Source of the DNA: Pseudomonadales bacterium
GTDB lineage: Bacteria; Pseudomonadota; Gammaproteobacteria; Pseudomonadales; Azotimanducaceae
Reading direction: 5' to 3'
Assembly (NCBI GenBank): GCA_019634925.1
Contig: JAHCAL010000002.1
Location: 186,001 to 250,000 of the forward strand
Length of the DNA stretch: 64,000 nucleotides
Shown: in pieces, positions 55,001-63,875 of the stretch
How positions within the stretch are numbered: position 1 is the first letter of the stretch
How the letters are laid out: each line of letters starts with the position of its first letter
Position numbers and translations under genes: made by a program
Notes under the pieces: model-generated
Told to the model about the DNA's origin: nothing
The model's input: only the letters and a program-made list of their open reading frames with translations
The model's database searches: none

Positions 55001-56629
55001 TCAGTTCCGGCTGGCTGCCTCCGCGAGCATGAACGCCGCACCCCGCTCCGCGATCATCACGGTCGGCGCGTTGGTATTGCCGGAGGTGATCGTCGGCATG
55101 ACCGAGGCATCGATGACGCGCAGCCCCGCAATGCCATGGACACGCAGGCGATCGTCGACCACGGCGCCCGCATCCCGGCCCATCCGGCAGGTTCCCACCG
55201 GATGAAAGATCGTGGTGCCCAGATTGCGGGCCGCATCCAGCAGCGCTTCATCGGTCAGGGCCTCGGTACCGGGCTTCAGTTCCTCGGGCCGGAAGCGCGC
55301 CAGCGGTGCCGCGGCCATGATCCGCCGCGTGAAGCGCAGGCCTTCGATCGCGATCGTCTGATCGTCAGCCGTGGCGAGGTAGTTGGGCGCGATGGCAGGG
55401 GCGGTATCCGGATCGGGTGAGCGGAGCCACACGCTGCCCCGACTCGACGGGCGCAGGTTGCAGACCGACGGGGTGATCGCGTCGAACGGGTGCAGCGGTT
55501 CGCCGAACCGGTCGAGCGACAGCGGCTGGACGTGCCACTCGAGATTGGCATGCGCCTGGTCCGCATCGCTGCGCGCGAACGCACCGAGCTGCGACGGCGG
55601 CATGGTCAGCGGACCGGTCCGGAACAGCAGGTACTCGAGTCCCATGCGCGCCTTGCCGAACCAGGTCGCGGCGCGCCGGTTCAGCGTCACCGTGTTGCTG
55701 ACCCGATAGATGGTGCGGATCTGCAGGTGATCCTGCAGGTTCCCGCCCACGCCTGGAAGTGCGTGTACCGGCTCGACGCCATGCGTACGCAGCGTCTCCG
55801 GCGCACCCACGCCGGATCGTTGCAGGAGCACGGGTGATCCGATCGCACCCGCCGCGAGCACCAGTTCGCGATGGGCCGACACATCGATCGGCGCGTCGTC
55901 GCCCAGCCGCACCCGCACACCGCGCGCCCGGAGCAAGCCCTCGGAAGGTTCGAGCAGCATGCGTTCCACCAGCGCGTGCGTCCAGATCGTGAGGTTCGGC
56001 CGCCGGCGCACCGGGTCCAGGAATGCACGCACGCCGCTCCAGCGCACGCCGCGGCGCTGGTTCATCTGGAAATAGGCGCTGCCGAAGTTGTCGCCGCGGT
56101 TGAACTCGGCGATCGGCGGAATGCCGCAGGCCCCCGCCGCCTCGCGCCACGCGTCGAGGATCTCCCAGTTGACGCGCCGCTCCTCGACCCGCAGCTCGCC
56201 GCCGACGCCGTGCCAGGCGTCGGCGCCGTGCTGGTAGTCCTCCGACCGGCGAAACACCGGGAGCACGTCCTCCCAGCCCCAGCCACGGTTGCCGAGCGCG
56301 GCCCAGTGATCGTAATCGGACTGCTGTCCGCGCATGTAGATCATCGCGTTGATCGAGGAACAGCCGCCCAGCACCCTGCCGCGCGCGTAGCCGATCCGGC
56401 GCCCGTTGAGCCCCGGCTCCGGCTCGGTCTCGTAGCACCAGTCGGTGCGTGGATTCCCGATCGTGAACAGGTACCCCACCGGTACATGGATCCAGGGATA
56501 GGTGTCGCGCCCGCCAGCCTCGATCAGCAGCACGCGATGGCGCGGATCGGCGGAGAGCCGGTTGGCCAGCACGCACCCGGCGGTGCCGGCCCCCACGATC
56601 ACGTAATCGAACGTTCTGTTGTCGGCCAT
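55001..56629 (-). CDS. GMC-family FAD oxidoreductase (choline/alcohol dehydrogenase type)
   Basis: 542 residues from ATG 56629, chosen because the FAD fold starts at once: DYVIVGAGTAGCVLANRLSAD. GMC signatures RGRVLGGCSSINAMIYMRG and GAIGSPVLLQRSGVG, active-site region FHPVGTCRMG, and C-terminal ITSGNTNAPTVMIAERGA. Such enzymes oxidise alcohols to aldehydes or ketones, usually with a membrane quinone or oxygen as acceptor. No signal peptide. No betB-like aldehyde dehydrogenase or transporter is adjacent, so choline is not implied. Two repeat elements follow its stop codon. Confidence 0.92.
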   Translation of the reverse strand: MADNRTFDYVIVGAGTAGCVLANRLSADPRHRVLLIEAGGRDTYPWIHVPVGYLFTIGNPRTDWCYETEPEPGLNGRRIGYARGRVLGGCSSINAMIYMRGQQSDYDHWAALGNRGWGWEDVLPVFRRSEDYQHGADAWHGVGGELRVEERRVNWEILDAWREAAGACGIPPIAEFNRGDNFGSAYFQMNQRRGVRWSGVRAFLDPVRRRPNLTIWTHALVERMLLEPSEGLLRARGVRVRLGDDAPIDVSAHRELVLAAGAIGSPVLLQRSGVGAPETLRTHGVEPVHALPGVGGNLQDHLQIRTIYRVSNTVTLNRRAATWFGKARMGLEYLLFRTGPLTMPPSQLGAFARSDADQAHANLEWHVQPLSLDRFGEPLHPFDAITPSVCNLRPSSRGSVWLRSPDPDTAPAIAPNYLATADDQTIAIEGLRFTRRIMAAAPLARFRPEELKPGTEALTDEALLDAARNLGTTIFHPVGTCRMGRDAGAVVDDRLRVHGIAGLRVIDASVMPTITSGNTNAPTVMIAERGAAFMLAEAASRN

Positions 56630-56782
56630 TCCGCTGCTGCCGTGCCGCGCGAGCCGCCGATGATGCCACCCGTCACGACCCGCTGGTAGCGCGTACGCGC
56701 ACCGCGCCATAATCGAGTCGCGCCGAACCTGCATTCGAGGCGCAGCGTCCCGAACCCACTCGAGGATCAAGGAGGCGATACC

Positions 56783-57226
56783 GTGGACATGCGCCCGTCG
56801 ATCACCTTCGTCATGCTGGTTTCGCTGGCCGCCACCGTGCACGCAAGCCCGGTCGGCCTCTGGCGTACCCAGGACGATCGCACCGAAGAGCCGCGTGCGA
56901 TCGTCGAGATCACGGAGCGGGATGGGACCCTGGTGGGTCGGATCGTCGAGGTGCTCGATCCCGGGGCGCCCCAGGATGCACGCTGCGCGCTGTGCACGGA
57001 CGAGCGGCGCGATGCGCCCATCGTCGGCCTCACCATCATCCGCAACGTCCAGCCGAACGGGCGCGCGAACGGCCCGTGGGACGGCGGGGACATACTCGAC
57101 CCCAACGACGGCAAGGTCTACCGTGTACGCCTGAAGCTCACGGAGGGCGGGCGGCGCCTCGAGGTCAGGGGCTACCTCGGTACGCCGCTGCTGGGGCGCA
57201 CACAGATCTGGCACCGGGTCGACTGA
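56783..57226 (+). CDS. Exported DUF2147 protein
   Basis: 147 residues from GTG 56783 with AAGGAGG six bases upstream; the ATG two codons later is an alternative. Residues 1-22 are a signal peptide (FVMLVSLAATVHA). The body SPVGLWRTQDDRTEEPRAIVEITERDGTLVGRIVEVLDP, a Cys pair in RCALCTDERRD, and GGDILDPNDGKVYRVRLKLTEGGRRLEVRGYLG, WHRV match DUF2147, a small periplasmic beta-barrel domain of unknown role. A 16-base triple repeat runs across its stop codon toward the next gene. Confidence 0.88.
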   Translation: MDMRPSITFVMLVSLAATVHASPVGLWRTQDDRTEEPRAIVEITERDGTLVGRIVEVLDPGAPQDARCALCTDERRDAPIVGLTIIRNVQPNGRANGPWDGGDILDPNDGKVYRVRLKLTEGGRRLEVRGYLGTPLLGRTQIWHRVD

Positions 57227-57263
57227 ACGTCGGGTCGACTGAACGTCGGGTCGACTGAACGTC
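57216..57263 (+). repeat. 16-base tandem repeat across the DUF2147 stop codon
   Basis: Three copies of GGGTCGACTGAACGTC at 57216-57231, 57232-57247 and 57248-57263. The gene stop TGA (57224-57226) is inside the first copy. A fourth partial unit is not seen; GCAGGAGG for the next gene follows. Confidence 0.88.
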
Positions 57264-57277
57264 GAGCAGGAGGTACC

Positions 57278-57547
57278 GTGGACAACGAAGGCCTGACCAA
57301 TCACGAGATCGTCATCTGTCTGCGCGGCGGCGCGGTGCTGGGGCCGTTCAAGGGCACGTGGTCGAAAGACATCGTGTCGGACGTGCGCGAACTCACCAAG
57401 GACTTCGACGCGCATCTGCAGGGCACGCCGCAGAAGCGCTACAAATACCACCTGCACGACCAGGAGCGGCGCATCGCGCATACGGTCATCCTGGACTTCA
57501 GCCAGGTCACGGCCATCTACGACCGCATCGAACTGGTCCCGCGCTGA
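57278..57547 (+). CDS. Small conserved-looking protein of unknown function
   Basis: 89 residues from GTG 57278 with CAGGAGG six bases upstream, a strong site. The chain NHEIVICLRGGAVLGPFKGTWSKDIVSDVRELTKDFDAHLQGTPQKRYKYHLHDQERRIAHTVILDFSQVTAIYDRIELV is rich in charged residues, without membrane segments or Cys. It looks like a small alpha/beta domain. No family recognised. It sits 51 bases after DUF2147, probably co-transcribed, and converges on the NnrS gene. Confidence 0.7.
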   Translation: MDNEGLTNHEIVICLRGGAVLGPFKGTWSKDIVSDVRELTKDFDAHLQGTPQKRYKYHLHDQERRIAHTVILDFSQVTAIYDRIELVPR

Positions 57548-57571
57548 TCGTCCGGACCGGCGCCCCTGCGG

Positions 57572-58738
57572 TCAGCCCGGACGACCGTCGATGCGCGGCC
57601 GCGTCAGGATCGGCCAGTAACCCGCCGCGAAGATCGCGAACGCGACGACGGCCAGTACGCCGGAGAGGGTGATCCACAGTGCGTGCGCGCCGGGCACCAG
57701 GAGTGGCCCGCCCACACGCACCAGGGCCGCCGCCTGGATCGCCGCGAAGCAGGCGAGCTCGACCGACCCGGCCCGCAGCGCGCGGCCGGTGTGCCCGAGC
57801 GCGCTGCGCGTCATCATGGCGAGCATCAGGCTGGCCATGGCGCCCACCACCAGTGCGTGCAGCGCGACCGACGCCATGGCCGGATTCTCCAGCGCCGCGG
57901 CACGCAACAGCAGGTACAGCGGAATCCAGGCGTAGGCGAGCGGCAGCATGGCCAGGAGCGCATTGCCACGCGTGCGCCACGGCTGCCAGCCGGCGAGCCG
58001 GACCAGTTGCAGCGAGGCCGCCAGGACGAGCAGCGCGACCAGGGTCCCACCCGGCAGGAAAAGCCACCCCCCGGCCAGGTCCAGTACGGGCAGGAGCAGC
58101 ATCAGGCCAACCACGGAGTACTCCACCCACGGCCTGACGCGCGGGCGCAGCCCTGGGATGGCGTTTGCGGAGAACGCAGGGATCACCCGCCCGCCGATCA
58201 CGGTCATGAGCAGCGCGATGAGCCCGGCGGCGACGTTCACCGCCACCGTCGGCAGAGCGTTCCCGCCGCTGCCGGACCAGCCGGCCAGGTAGGCGCCATG
58301 GTGCAGCAGATTGACCAGGCCCAGTGCGATCAGCAGCGGAACGACGAAATAGTTGCGGCGGTTGCGCGCCCGCCACAACGGGATCGCGAGCACCAGCGCG
58401 CACACCGGCAGGAACGCCGCATCCACCAGCGCGCCGAGGGGCCCGGGTCCCACCAGGTTCAGGACCCGTGCCGTGAGCCAGAGCAACACGAGCGCGAGGA
58501 GTAACGCACCCGACGCGGTCTCGCGCCCGGTCCAGTTGCGGGCGGCGGTGAGCAGGAAGCCGGCGATGACCGCCGCGGCGAAACCGAACAGCATCTCGTG
58601 GGCATGCCAGGCGACCGGTGGCAGGGGCATGTGTGGCTGCCACACGCCGTGGTAGACGAGCAGCCAGGCCGAGAGCGCGCCTGCCGCGAACAGGGGAGCG
58701 GCGAGATAGAACGGGCGAAAACCGAGTGCGAGCAACAT
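57572..58738 (-). CDS. nnrS: NnrS-family membrane protein
   Basis: 388 residues from ATG 58738. Opening LLALGFRPFYLAAPLFAAGALSAWLLVYHGVWQPHMPLPPVAWHAHEMLFGF with the PVAWHAHEM signature, and VIGGRVIPAFSANAIPGL, are typical NnrS. About 12 membrane helices. NnrS binds haem and copper and relieves nitric-oxide stress; nir/nor genes are not nearby, so a NO-protective rather than denitrification role is likely. Divergent from the DASS transporter; no FNR-type TTGAT-N4-ATCAA box was found between them. Confidence 0.9.
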   Translation of the reverse strand: MLLALGFRPFYLAAPLFAAGALSAWLLVYHGVWQPHMPLPPVAWHAHEMLFGFAAAVIAGFLLTAARNWTGRETASGALLLALVLLWLTARVLNLVGPGPLGALVDAAFLPVCALVLAIPLWRARNRRNYFVVPLLIALGLVNLLHHGAYLAGWSGSGGNALPTVAVNVAAGLIALLMTVIGGRVIPAFSANAIPGLRPRVRPWVEYSVVGLMLLLPVLDLAGGWLFLPGGTLVALLVLAASLQLVRLAGWQPWRTRGNALLAMLPLAYAWIPLYLLLRAAALENPAMASVALHALVVGAMASLMLAMMTRSALGHTGRALRAGSVELACFAAIQAAALVRVGGPLLVPGAHALWITLSGVLAVVAFAIFAAGYWPILTRPRIDGRPG

Positions 58739-58809
58739 GTCCGGGACATTGACGCGCTAGACTCGTGCTGTCAAAGGGCGGGTCGGTGCCCGAATCGGCA
58801 GGAGGCCGC

Positions 58810-60351
58810 GTGATCCAGTTCCGGCGTGATCGCATCCAGCTCATGGGCCTCTTCGGCGGACCGCTGTTCGGCTGCGCGCTGTACTTCCTGCTGCCAGCGG
58901 AATATCGCGGCATCGACGGCAACCTGCTCGCGCTCGATCACGGGGCGCGGGCGACCCTCGCGGTCATGGCGTGGATGGCGACCTGGTGGCTGACCGAGGC
59001 GATCGACATCTCGGCGACCGCCCTGCTGCCGATCGCGGTCTTTCCGCTCGCTGGCATCCTGCCGATCGGCCCGACCACCGCACCCTACGGCTCGGACCTG
59101 ATCTTCCTGTTCATGGGCGGCTTCATCCTCGCGCTGTCCATGCAGCGCTGGGGCCTCGACCGGCGGATCGCGCTGTTCACGCTGCGCATCGTCGGTTCCC
59201 GGCCGGCGAACATCATCGGCGGTTTCATGCTGGTGACGGCCGCGCTCAGCATGTGGGTGTCCAATACCGCGACGGCTGCCATGATGCTGCCGATCGCGCT
59301 CTCGGTGATCGACCTGGTGCTCGAGGAACATACCGGAACCACGCTCGCCGCATCGGGCCTGCCCGACGAAGGTCGGCCGGGGCGCAACTTCGCGCTGTCG
59401 CTCATGCTGGCGATCGCGTACGCGGCCTCGATCGGCGGCATCGCGACGATCATCGGCTCGCCGCCGAACGGCATCCTCGTGCAGTTCGTGGCGCTGGAAT
59501 ACGGCCGCGAGATCAGCTTCGCGGAGTGGCTCCTCATCGGCGGGCCGGTGACGCTGGTGTTCCTGCCGCTGGCCTGGGTGCTGATCACCTGGGTGCTGTA
59601 TCCGATCAGGATCCGCGCCATCGAAGGTGGCCAGGCGCTGTTCGATGCCGAGTTCGCGAAGCTCGGCCCGATGAGTCGGGGCGAATGGATCACGCTGGTG
59701 GTCTTTGCCGCCACGGCCCTGCTGTGGATGACCCGACCGTTGCTCGGCGAGTGGTCCTTCGGCAGCGGTCCGGATCCGTACCGGCCGTTTGCAGGGCTGT
59801 CCGACGGCGGCATCGCCATCATTGCGGCACTGACGCTGTTCGTCCTGCCCGCCGCACCGGGGCGGACGTTCGCGATGGACTGGGATACGGCGGTCAAGCT
59901 GCCCTGGGGCATCCTGATCCTGTTCGGCGGGGGTTTGAGCCTGGCGGCTGCGGTGCAGGCGAACGGGGTGGCCGAGTTCATCGGCGCTCAGGCCGTCGTG
60001 CTCGGCGACCTGCCGACCATCGTGCTGGTGCTGGCCGTCACGACCGGCGTGATCTTCCTGACCGAACTCACCAGCAACACGGCAACCACCGCCACCCTGG
60101 TGCCGATCCTGGCGGGGCTCGCCACGGGGCTCGCCGTCACGCCGGAGATGCTCATCATTCCCGCCACCATCGCGGCGAGCTGCGCCTTCATGATGCCGGT
60201 GGCGACACCGCCCAACGCCATCGTGTTCGGCTCCGGTTACGTGACCATCCCGCAGATGGCCAAAGCCGGGTTCTTCCTCAACCTGATCGGGGTGGTGGTG
60301 GTGACGACCGTGCTCTATACGTTCGTGGTGCCGAGGCTCGGCAGTCTCTAA
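58810..60351 (+). CDS. DASS/SLC13-family sodium-coupled anion transporter
   Basis: 513 residues from GTG 58810 with AGGAGG four bases upstream; a start 15 codons earlier is less well placed. Two SNT signature loops: WVSNTATAAMMLPIALS and LTSNTATTATLVPILAG, each at the end of a repeat, with MMPVATPPNAIVFGSGYVT. The 11- to 12-helix elevator fold takes up dicarboxylates or sulfate with sodium. MAWMATWWLTEAIDISATALLPIAVFPLAGI is the first conserved loop. Likely C4-dicarboxylate or citrate uptake. Confidence 0.92.
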   Translation: MIQFRRDRIQLMGLFGGPLFGCALYFLLPAEYRGIDGNLLALDHGARATLAVMAWMATWWLTEAIDISATALLPIAVFPLAGILPIGPTTAPYGSDLIFLFMGGFILALSMQRWGLDRRIALFTLRIVGSRPANIIGGFMLVTAALSMWVSNTATAAMMLPIALSVIDLVLEEHTGTTLAASGLPDEGRPGRNFALSLMLAIAYAASIGGIATIIGSPPNGILVQFVALEYGREISFAEWLLIGGPVTLVFLPLAWVLITWVLYPIRIRAIEGGQALFDAEFAKLGPMSRGEWITLVVFAATALLWMTRPLLGEWSFGSGPDPYRPFAGLSDGGIAIIAALTLFVLPAAPGRTFAMDWDTAVKLPWGILILFGGGLSLAAAVQANGVAEFIGAQAVVLGDLPTIVLVLAVTTGVIFLTELTSNTATTATLVPILAGLATGLAVTPEMLIIPATIAASCAFMMPVATPPNAIVFGSGYVTIPQMAKAGFFLNLIGVVVVTTVLYTFVVPRLGSL

Positions 60352-60357
60352 CGCGCC

Positions 60358-60672
60358 TCAGGGTGGCGCAGCCGCGCGGCGGCGGGTCTCGAAATCCTCG
60401 ATGTACTTCTCCACCGGCCACGCGGCGCCGGCGCTCTCGAGCGCACCGCTGCCGCGATCGACCAGGCAGGGTGGGTACCGCGTTCGCAAACGCGGCCCCA
60501 GTTCATCGAAATCTGCGTACGAAGTGCCGAAAAACATGACCCAGCCCCAGGGACGCTCGATGGTGAACTCATCGAACACCCGCAGGCGCTGCTCGAGCGG
60601 TTCGGCGTGACGTCCGTCGAGTACGTTCATCTCGCGCTCGACGATGCGGATGGCGGCGTGGCGATCGATCAA
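60358..60672 (-). CDS. YrhB/Imm35-like protein
   Basis: 104 residues if the start is TTG 60672, which gives an N-terminus (IDRHAAIRIVEREM) like other family members; an ATG 14 codons later would shorten it. WGWVMFFGTSYADFDELG, PPCLVDRGSGALESAGAAWPVEKYIEDFE match the YrhB/Imm35 type, in which a Gly-Trp-x-Phe strand and the D-x-x-S/T-G turn are typical. In polymorphic toxin systems this domain is an immunity protein. No toxin gene is adjacent, so it is an orphan. It converges with the DASS gene by 6 bases. Confidence 0.7.
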   Translation of the reverse strand: MIDRHAAIRIVEREMNVLDGRHAEPLEQRLRVFDEFTIERPWGWVMFFGTSYADFDELGPRLRTRYPPCLVDRGSGALESAGAAWPVEKYIEDFETRRRAAAPP

Positions 60673-60800
60673 GGTACTGCTCCGGTCCGGAAGCGGGCCG
60701 CCCGATCATGTCGCCGGGCCGGCTCCTGCGGGTATCATCGTCCATTCACCCAACCACCACAAACCGGCCGGCCGCGGCCGGCAGCACCGGAGGAGCAGCG

Positions 60801-61268
60801 ATGCAAGGACCCACCCGAGCCATGACCCTGGACGAGATCAAGGACTACGTCGGCAGGGAGATCGGCGTATCCGACTGGTTCCTGCTCGACCAGGAGCGCA
60901 TCAGCCGATTCGCCGACGTGACCGAGGATCACATGTTCCTGCACGTGAACCCGGAGGCCGCCAAGATGACGCCGTTCGGCGGCACCATCGCGCACGGACT
61001 CCTCACGCTCTCGATGATGCCGGTCATGGCCTACCAGGCCGTGCCCGGCGTGAGCGGCACCAAGATGGGCGTCAACTACGGTTACAACAAGGTGCGCTTC
61101 ATGGCGCCGGTCAAAAGCGGCAAGCGGATCCGCGGCCGCTTCGTCGTGAAGGCCCTCGAGCCGCAGAGCGGCGGGCGCATGCAGATCGTGCACGACTGCA
61201 CCATCGAGATCGAAGGCGAGGACAAGCCGGCGCTGGTCGCGGAATGGATCACCATGGTCTGGATGTAG
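60801..61268 (+). CDS. MaoC-family (R)-specific enoyl-CoA hydratase-like protein
   Basis: 155 residues from ATG 60801 with AGGAGCAGCG upstream. The motif TEDHMFLHVNPEAAKMTPFGGTIAHG has Asp and His in the spacing of hydratase 2, so the catalytic pair is kept. NodN-like wording: LDQERISRFADVTEDH. It would hydrate 2-enoyl-CoA to (3R)-hydroxyacyl-CoA, which the MFE-2-type SDR at 7-8 kb could then oxidise. The gene starts a small group with MATE and msrBA on the same strand, but no shared function is evident. Confidence 0.9.
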   Translation: MQGPTRAMTLDEIKDYVGREIGVSDWFLLDQERISRFADVTEDHMFLHVNPEAAKMTPFGGTIAHGLLTLSMMPVMAYQAVPGVSGTKMGVNYGYNKVRFMAPVKSGKRIRGRFVVKALEPQSGGRMQIVHDCTIEIEGEDKPALVAEWITMVWM

Positions 61269-61287
61269 CCGATCGCGTGACGTCGCC

Positions 61288-62628
61288 ATGATCACCCGGG
61301 GCCAGGTCCTGCGACTGGCCTGGCCCATCATCCTCGCCAACGCCGCGGTGCCCCTGCTCGGGCTCGCCGACACCGCGGTCATCGGCAATTTCGGTACGCT
61401 GGCCGACCTCGGCGCCATCGCCTTCGGCGCGGTCATCTTCAGCTTCGTGTACTGGGGCTTCGGTTTCCTGCGCATGGGCACGACCGGTTTCACGGCGCAG
61501 GCGGCCGGTGCACGCGACGAACCGGAGATCAGGGCGGCCCTGCTGCGCGCGCTCGTGCTGGCGGGCGCGATCGGGACCGCACTGATCGCCCTGCAGGCCC
61601 CCATCCTCGGCGCATCGCTGTGGCTGCTGGACGGCAGCGCGGACGTCGAGCGGCTGACCGCCGCCTACTTCGGGATCCGCATCTGGGGTGCGCCGGCCAC
61701 GCTCGGCACGTTCGCGCTCATGGGAACCCTGATCGGACTCGGGCGCAGCCGCAGCCTGCTGGCGGTCCAGCTCCTCCTGAACGGGCTCAACATCCTGCTC
61801 GACGTCTGGTTCGCCGGGGTGCTCGGCTGGGGTGCCGCCGGCATCGCCCTCGGCACGGTGCTCGCGGAATGGTCGAGCTTCGCCTTCGCGATCCTGCTGG
61901 TGGCGCGGATCCTGCGCGGCCGGCACCGGGATGCGGAGCCGTTCCTCGCCAGCGCGCGCCTGCGCGATCGCGGCAAGTGGCGCCGGACGCTGACCGCGAA
62001 CTCGGACATCATGCTCCGGACCCTGCTGCTGGTCTTCAGCTTCACCTGGTTCATCCGCCAGAGCGCGCAGTTCGGCGACGCGACGCTGGCCGCCAACCAC
62101 ATCCTCCTGCAACTGGTATCGTTCTCGGCCTTCTTCCTGGACGGCTATGCATTCGTCGCGGAATCGATCGTCGGCGAATCGGTCGGCGCACGGGACGTCG
62201 AACGCTTCGACCTGGCGGTACACAGGTCGACCGAGCTGGCTGCGGGAACCGCCCTGCTGCTGGGCCTGACCCTGCTCGGCGCGGGGCCGGCACTCATCGA
62301 ACTGCTCACCGCAATCGAAGCCGTACGTGCCGGCGCCATCGCCCTGCTCCCGCTCACGGCACTCTACGTGGTGTGCTCATTCGCGGCCTTTCAGCTCGAC
62401 GGGATCTTCATCGGTGCGACCCGTACCCGGGCGATGCGCAACGCCGCGCTGTTCTCGACCGGCCTGTTCCTGCTGATCTGGTGGCCGCTCGCGGCCATCG
62501 GCGGCAATGCCGGGCTCTGGGCCGCGTTCGTCGTGTTCGTCTGCGCACGGGCCGCCGCGCTCGGCTGGTACTATCCCGACCTGCGCCGCGCCGTCGCAGC
62601 GACTGCGCCGGGGGCCATCGGCCGCTGA
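61288..62628 (+). CDS. MATE-family multidrug/toxin exporter (DinF-like)
   Basis: 446 residues, 12 membrane helices. RLAWPIILANAAVPLLGLADTAVIGNF and GFLRMGTTGFTAQAAGA are MatE-domain starts, and the second repeat begins near 235 (LLVFSFTWFIRQSAQFGDATLAANHILLQL). The DinF-like branch matches in pattern. It exports cationic drugs or metabolites against sodium or proton flow. It follows the MaoC gene by 19 bases. The ribosome binding site is weak. Confidence 0.91.
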   Translation: MITRGQVLRLAWPIILANAAVPLLGLADTAVIGNFGTLADLGAIAFGAVIFSFVYWGFGFLRMGTTGFTAQAAGARDEPEIRAALLRALVLAGAIGTALIALQAPILGASLWLLDGSADVERLTAAYFGIRIWGAPATLGTFALMGTLIGLGRSRSLLAVQLLLNGLNILLDVWFAGVLGWGAAGIALGTVLAEWSSFAFAILLVARILRGRHRDAEPFLASARLRDRGKWRRTLTANSDIMLRTLLLVFSFTWFIRQSAQFGDATLAANHILLQLVSFSAFFLDGYAFVAESIVGESVGARDVERFDLAVHRSTELAAGTALLLGLTLLGAGPALIELLTAIEAVRAGAIALLPLTALYVVCSFAAFQLDGIFIGATRTRAMRNAALFSTGLFLLIWWPLAAIGGNAGLWAAFVVFVCARAAALGWYYPDLRRAVAATAPGAIGR

Positions 62629-62721
62629 AGGGCCGCGCAGATGGTCGGACGGATGATCCAGGAACCGCCCGCCGGGTCACCGGTCGAACCCGTGCACACC
62701 GCCAACCGGAGCTTCGTGCCG

Positions 62722-63231
62722 ATGCAACGCCGCAACCTGCTCGGACTACTCGCAACCCTGCCCGCTCTGGCAGTATTGCCCGGCGTCGCCCGATCCGCGG
62801 AGCCATCCATGACCGAAGACAGGATCCGGAAAAAGCCCGCCGAATGGCGTGCCCTGCTGCCGGCCGACCGCTACCAGGTACTGTTCGAGGAAGCCACCGA
62901 GCGGCCGTTCTCGAGTCCGCTGAACGACGAGAAACGCGCGGGTACGTTCGTCTGCGCGGCCTGCAAGCAGCCGTTGTTCGAGAGTGCGCATAAATACGAC
63001 AGCGGCACCGGCTGGCCGAGTTTCACCCAGCCGATTTCCGGCAGCATGGGCACGAAGAAGGACTTCAAGCTGATCTGGCCGCGCACGGAATATCACTGTG
63101 CGCGCTGCGGCGGCCACCAGGGCCACGTGTTCAACGACGGTCCGCGGCCACGCGGCGAACGCTGGTGCAACAACGGCCTCGCGCTCGAGTTCGTGCCGGC
63201 CGGCGAACCACTTCCGGCGCTGGTCCAGTGA
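62722..63231 (+). CDS. msrB: Exported methionine sulfoxide reductase B
   Basis: 169 residues from ATG 62722, where a QRRNLLGLLA sequence gives a twin-Arg (Tat) signal; the frame extends upstream without evidence for use. Mature part: zinc knuckles FVCAACKQP and HCARCGGHQ, DSGTGWPSF, and the catalytic Cys in GERWCNNGLALEF (usual RYC-x-N). It reduces methionine R-sulfoxide, here in the periplasm. The stop overlaps the msrA start (GTGA at 63228), so the two stereospecific enzymes are made together. Confidence 0.92.
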   Translation: MQRRNLLGLLATLPALAVLPGVARSAEPSMTEDRIRKKPAEWRALLPADRYQVLFEEATERPFSSPLNDEKRAGTFVCAACKQPLFESAHKYDSGTGWPSFTQPISGSMGTKKDFKLIWPRTEYHCARCGGHQGHVFNDGPRPRGERWCNNGLALEFVPAGEPLPALVQ

Positions 63232-63869
63232 GCGGGCCCTCGCGCGTGCGCCTGGCGGCCCTGCTCCTGCTGGCCACCCTCACCACCCTCGCCGCAGGCG
63301 CTGCAGGCGCTGCAGGCGCTGCCGCGGCCCCGGCGGAGCCAGCACGGGCGATCTTCGCCGGGGGCTGCTTCTGGTGCATGGAACCGCCGTTCGATGACCT
63401 GCCCGGGGTCATCTCGACCACGTCGGGCTACGTTGGCGGTCATGTCAAGAATCCGACCTACGAGCAGGTGACGCGCGGCAATACCGGCCACGCCGAGGCG
63501 GTGGAGGTGATCTACGACCCTGCCGTCGTGAGCTACGAGCACCTGCTCCATGTGTTCTGGCGCAACGTCGACCCCGTGGCGGTGGATCGCCAGTTCTGCG
63601 ACGTGGGCTCGCAGTACCGCAGCGGTATCTTCTACCTGGACGAAACGCAGCGGGCGCTCGCCGAGGCATCGCGCGCGGAACTCGAAGGCGCGGCGCGCTT
63701 TCCCCAGCCGATCACCACCGGGATCACCCGTGCGGGTACGTTCTACCCGGCGGAGGACTACCACCAGGACTACTATCGGAAGAATCCGCTGCGCTACAAG
63801 TTCTACCGCAACGGCTGCGGTCGCGACCGGCGTCTGGCAGAACTTTGGGGCGACGAAGCGGGCGGCTGA
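63228..63869 (+). CDS. msrA: Exported methionine sulfoxide reductase A
   Basis: 213 residues from GTG 63228 overlapping the msrB stop. The Sec-type signal (LAALLLLATLTTLAAG) ends in a Gly-Ala-Ala repeat encoded by three 9-base units (63291-63317). Catalytic Cys in IFAGGCFWCMEPPFD; TSGYVGGHVKNPTYEQVTRGNTGHAEAVEV; and YHQDYYRKNPLRYKFYR are standard. It reduces the S form of methionine sulfoxide in exported proteins. Both reductases are exported by different routes judging by their signals (Tat for MsrB, Sec for MsrA). The MsrPQ system is not in view. Confidence 0.93.
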   Translation: MSGPSRVRLAALLLLATLTTLAAGAAGAAGAAAAPAEPARAIFAGGCFWCMEPPFDDLPGVISTTSGYVGGHVKNPTYEQVTRGNTGHAEAVEVIYDPAVVSYEHLLHVFWRNVDPVAVDRQFCDVGSQYRSGIFYLDETQRALAEASRAELEGAARFPQPITTGITRAGTFYPAEDYHQDYYRKNPLRYKFYRNGCGRDRRLAELWGDEAGG

Positions 63870-63875
63870 CGCGCG

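Noticed and set aside
55001..56629. Calling the GMC oxidoreductase betA
   Set aside because: No betB, betI, choline transporter or other betaine gene is adjacent; only the GMC family is supported.
58749..58774. TTGAC-N16-GTCAA inverted repeat between nnrS and the transporter as a nitric-oxide regulator site
   Set aside because: Spacing does not fit FNR/DNR (4 bases) or NsrR; more likely two opposed -35 elements or chance.
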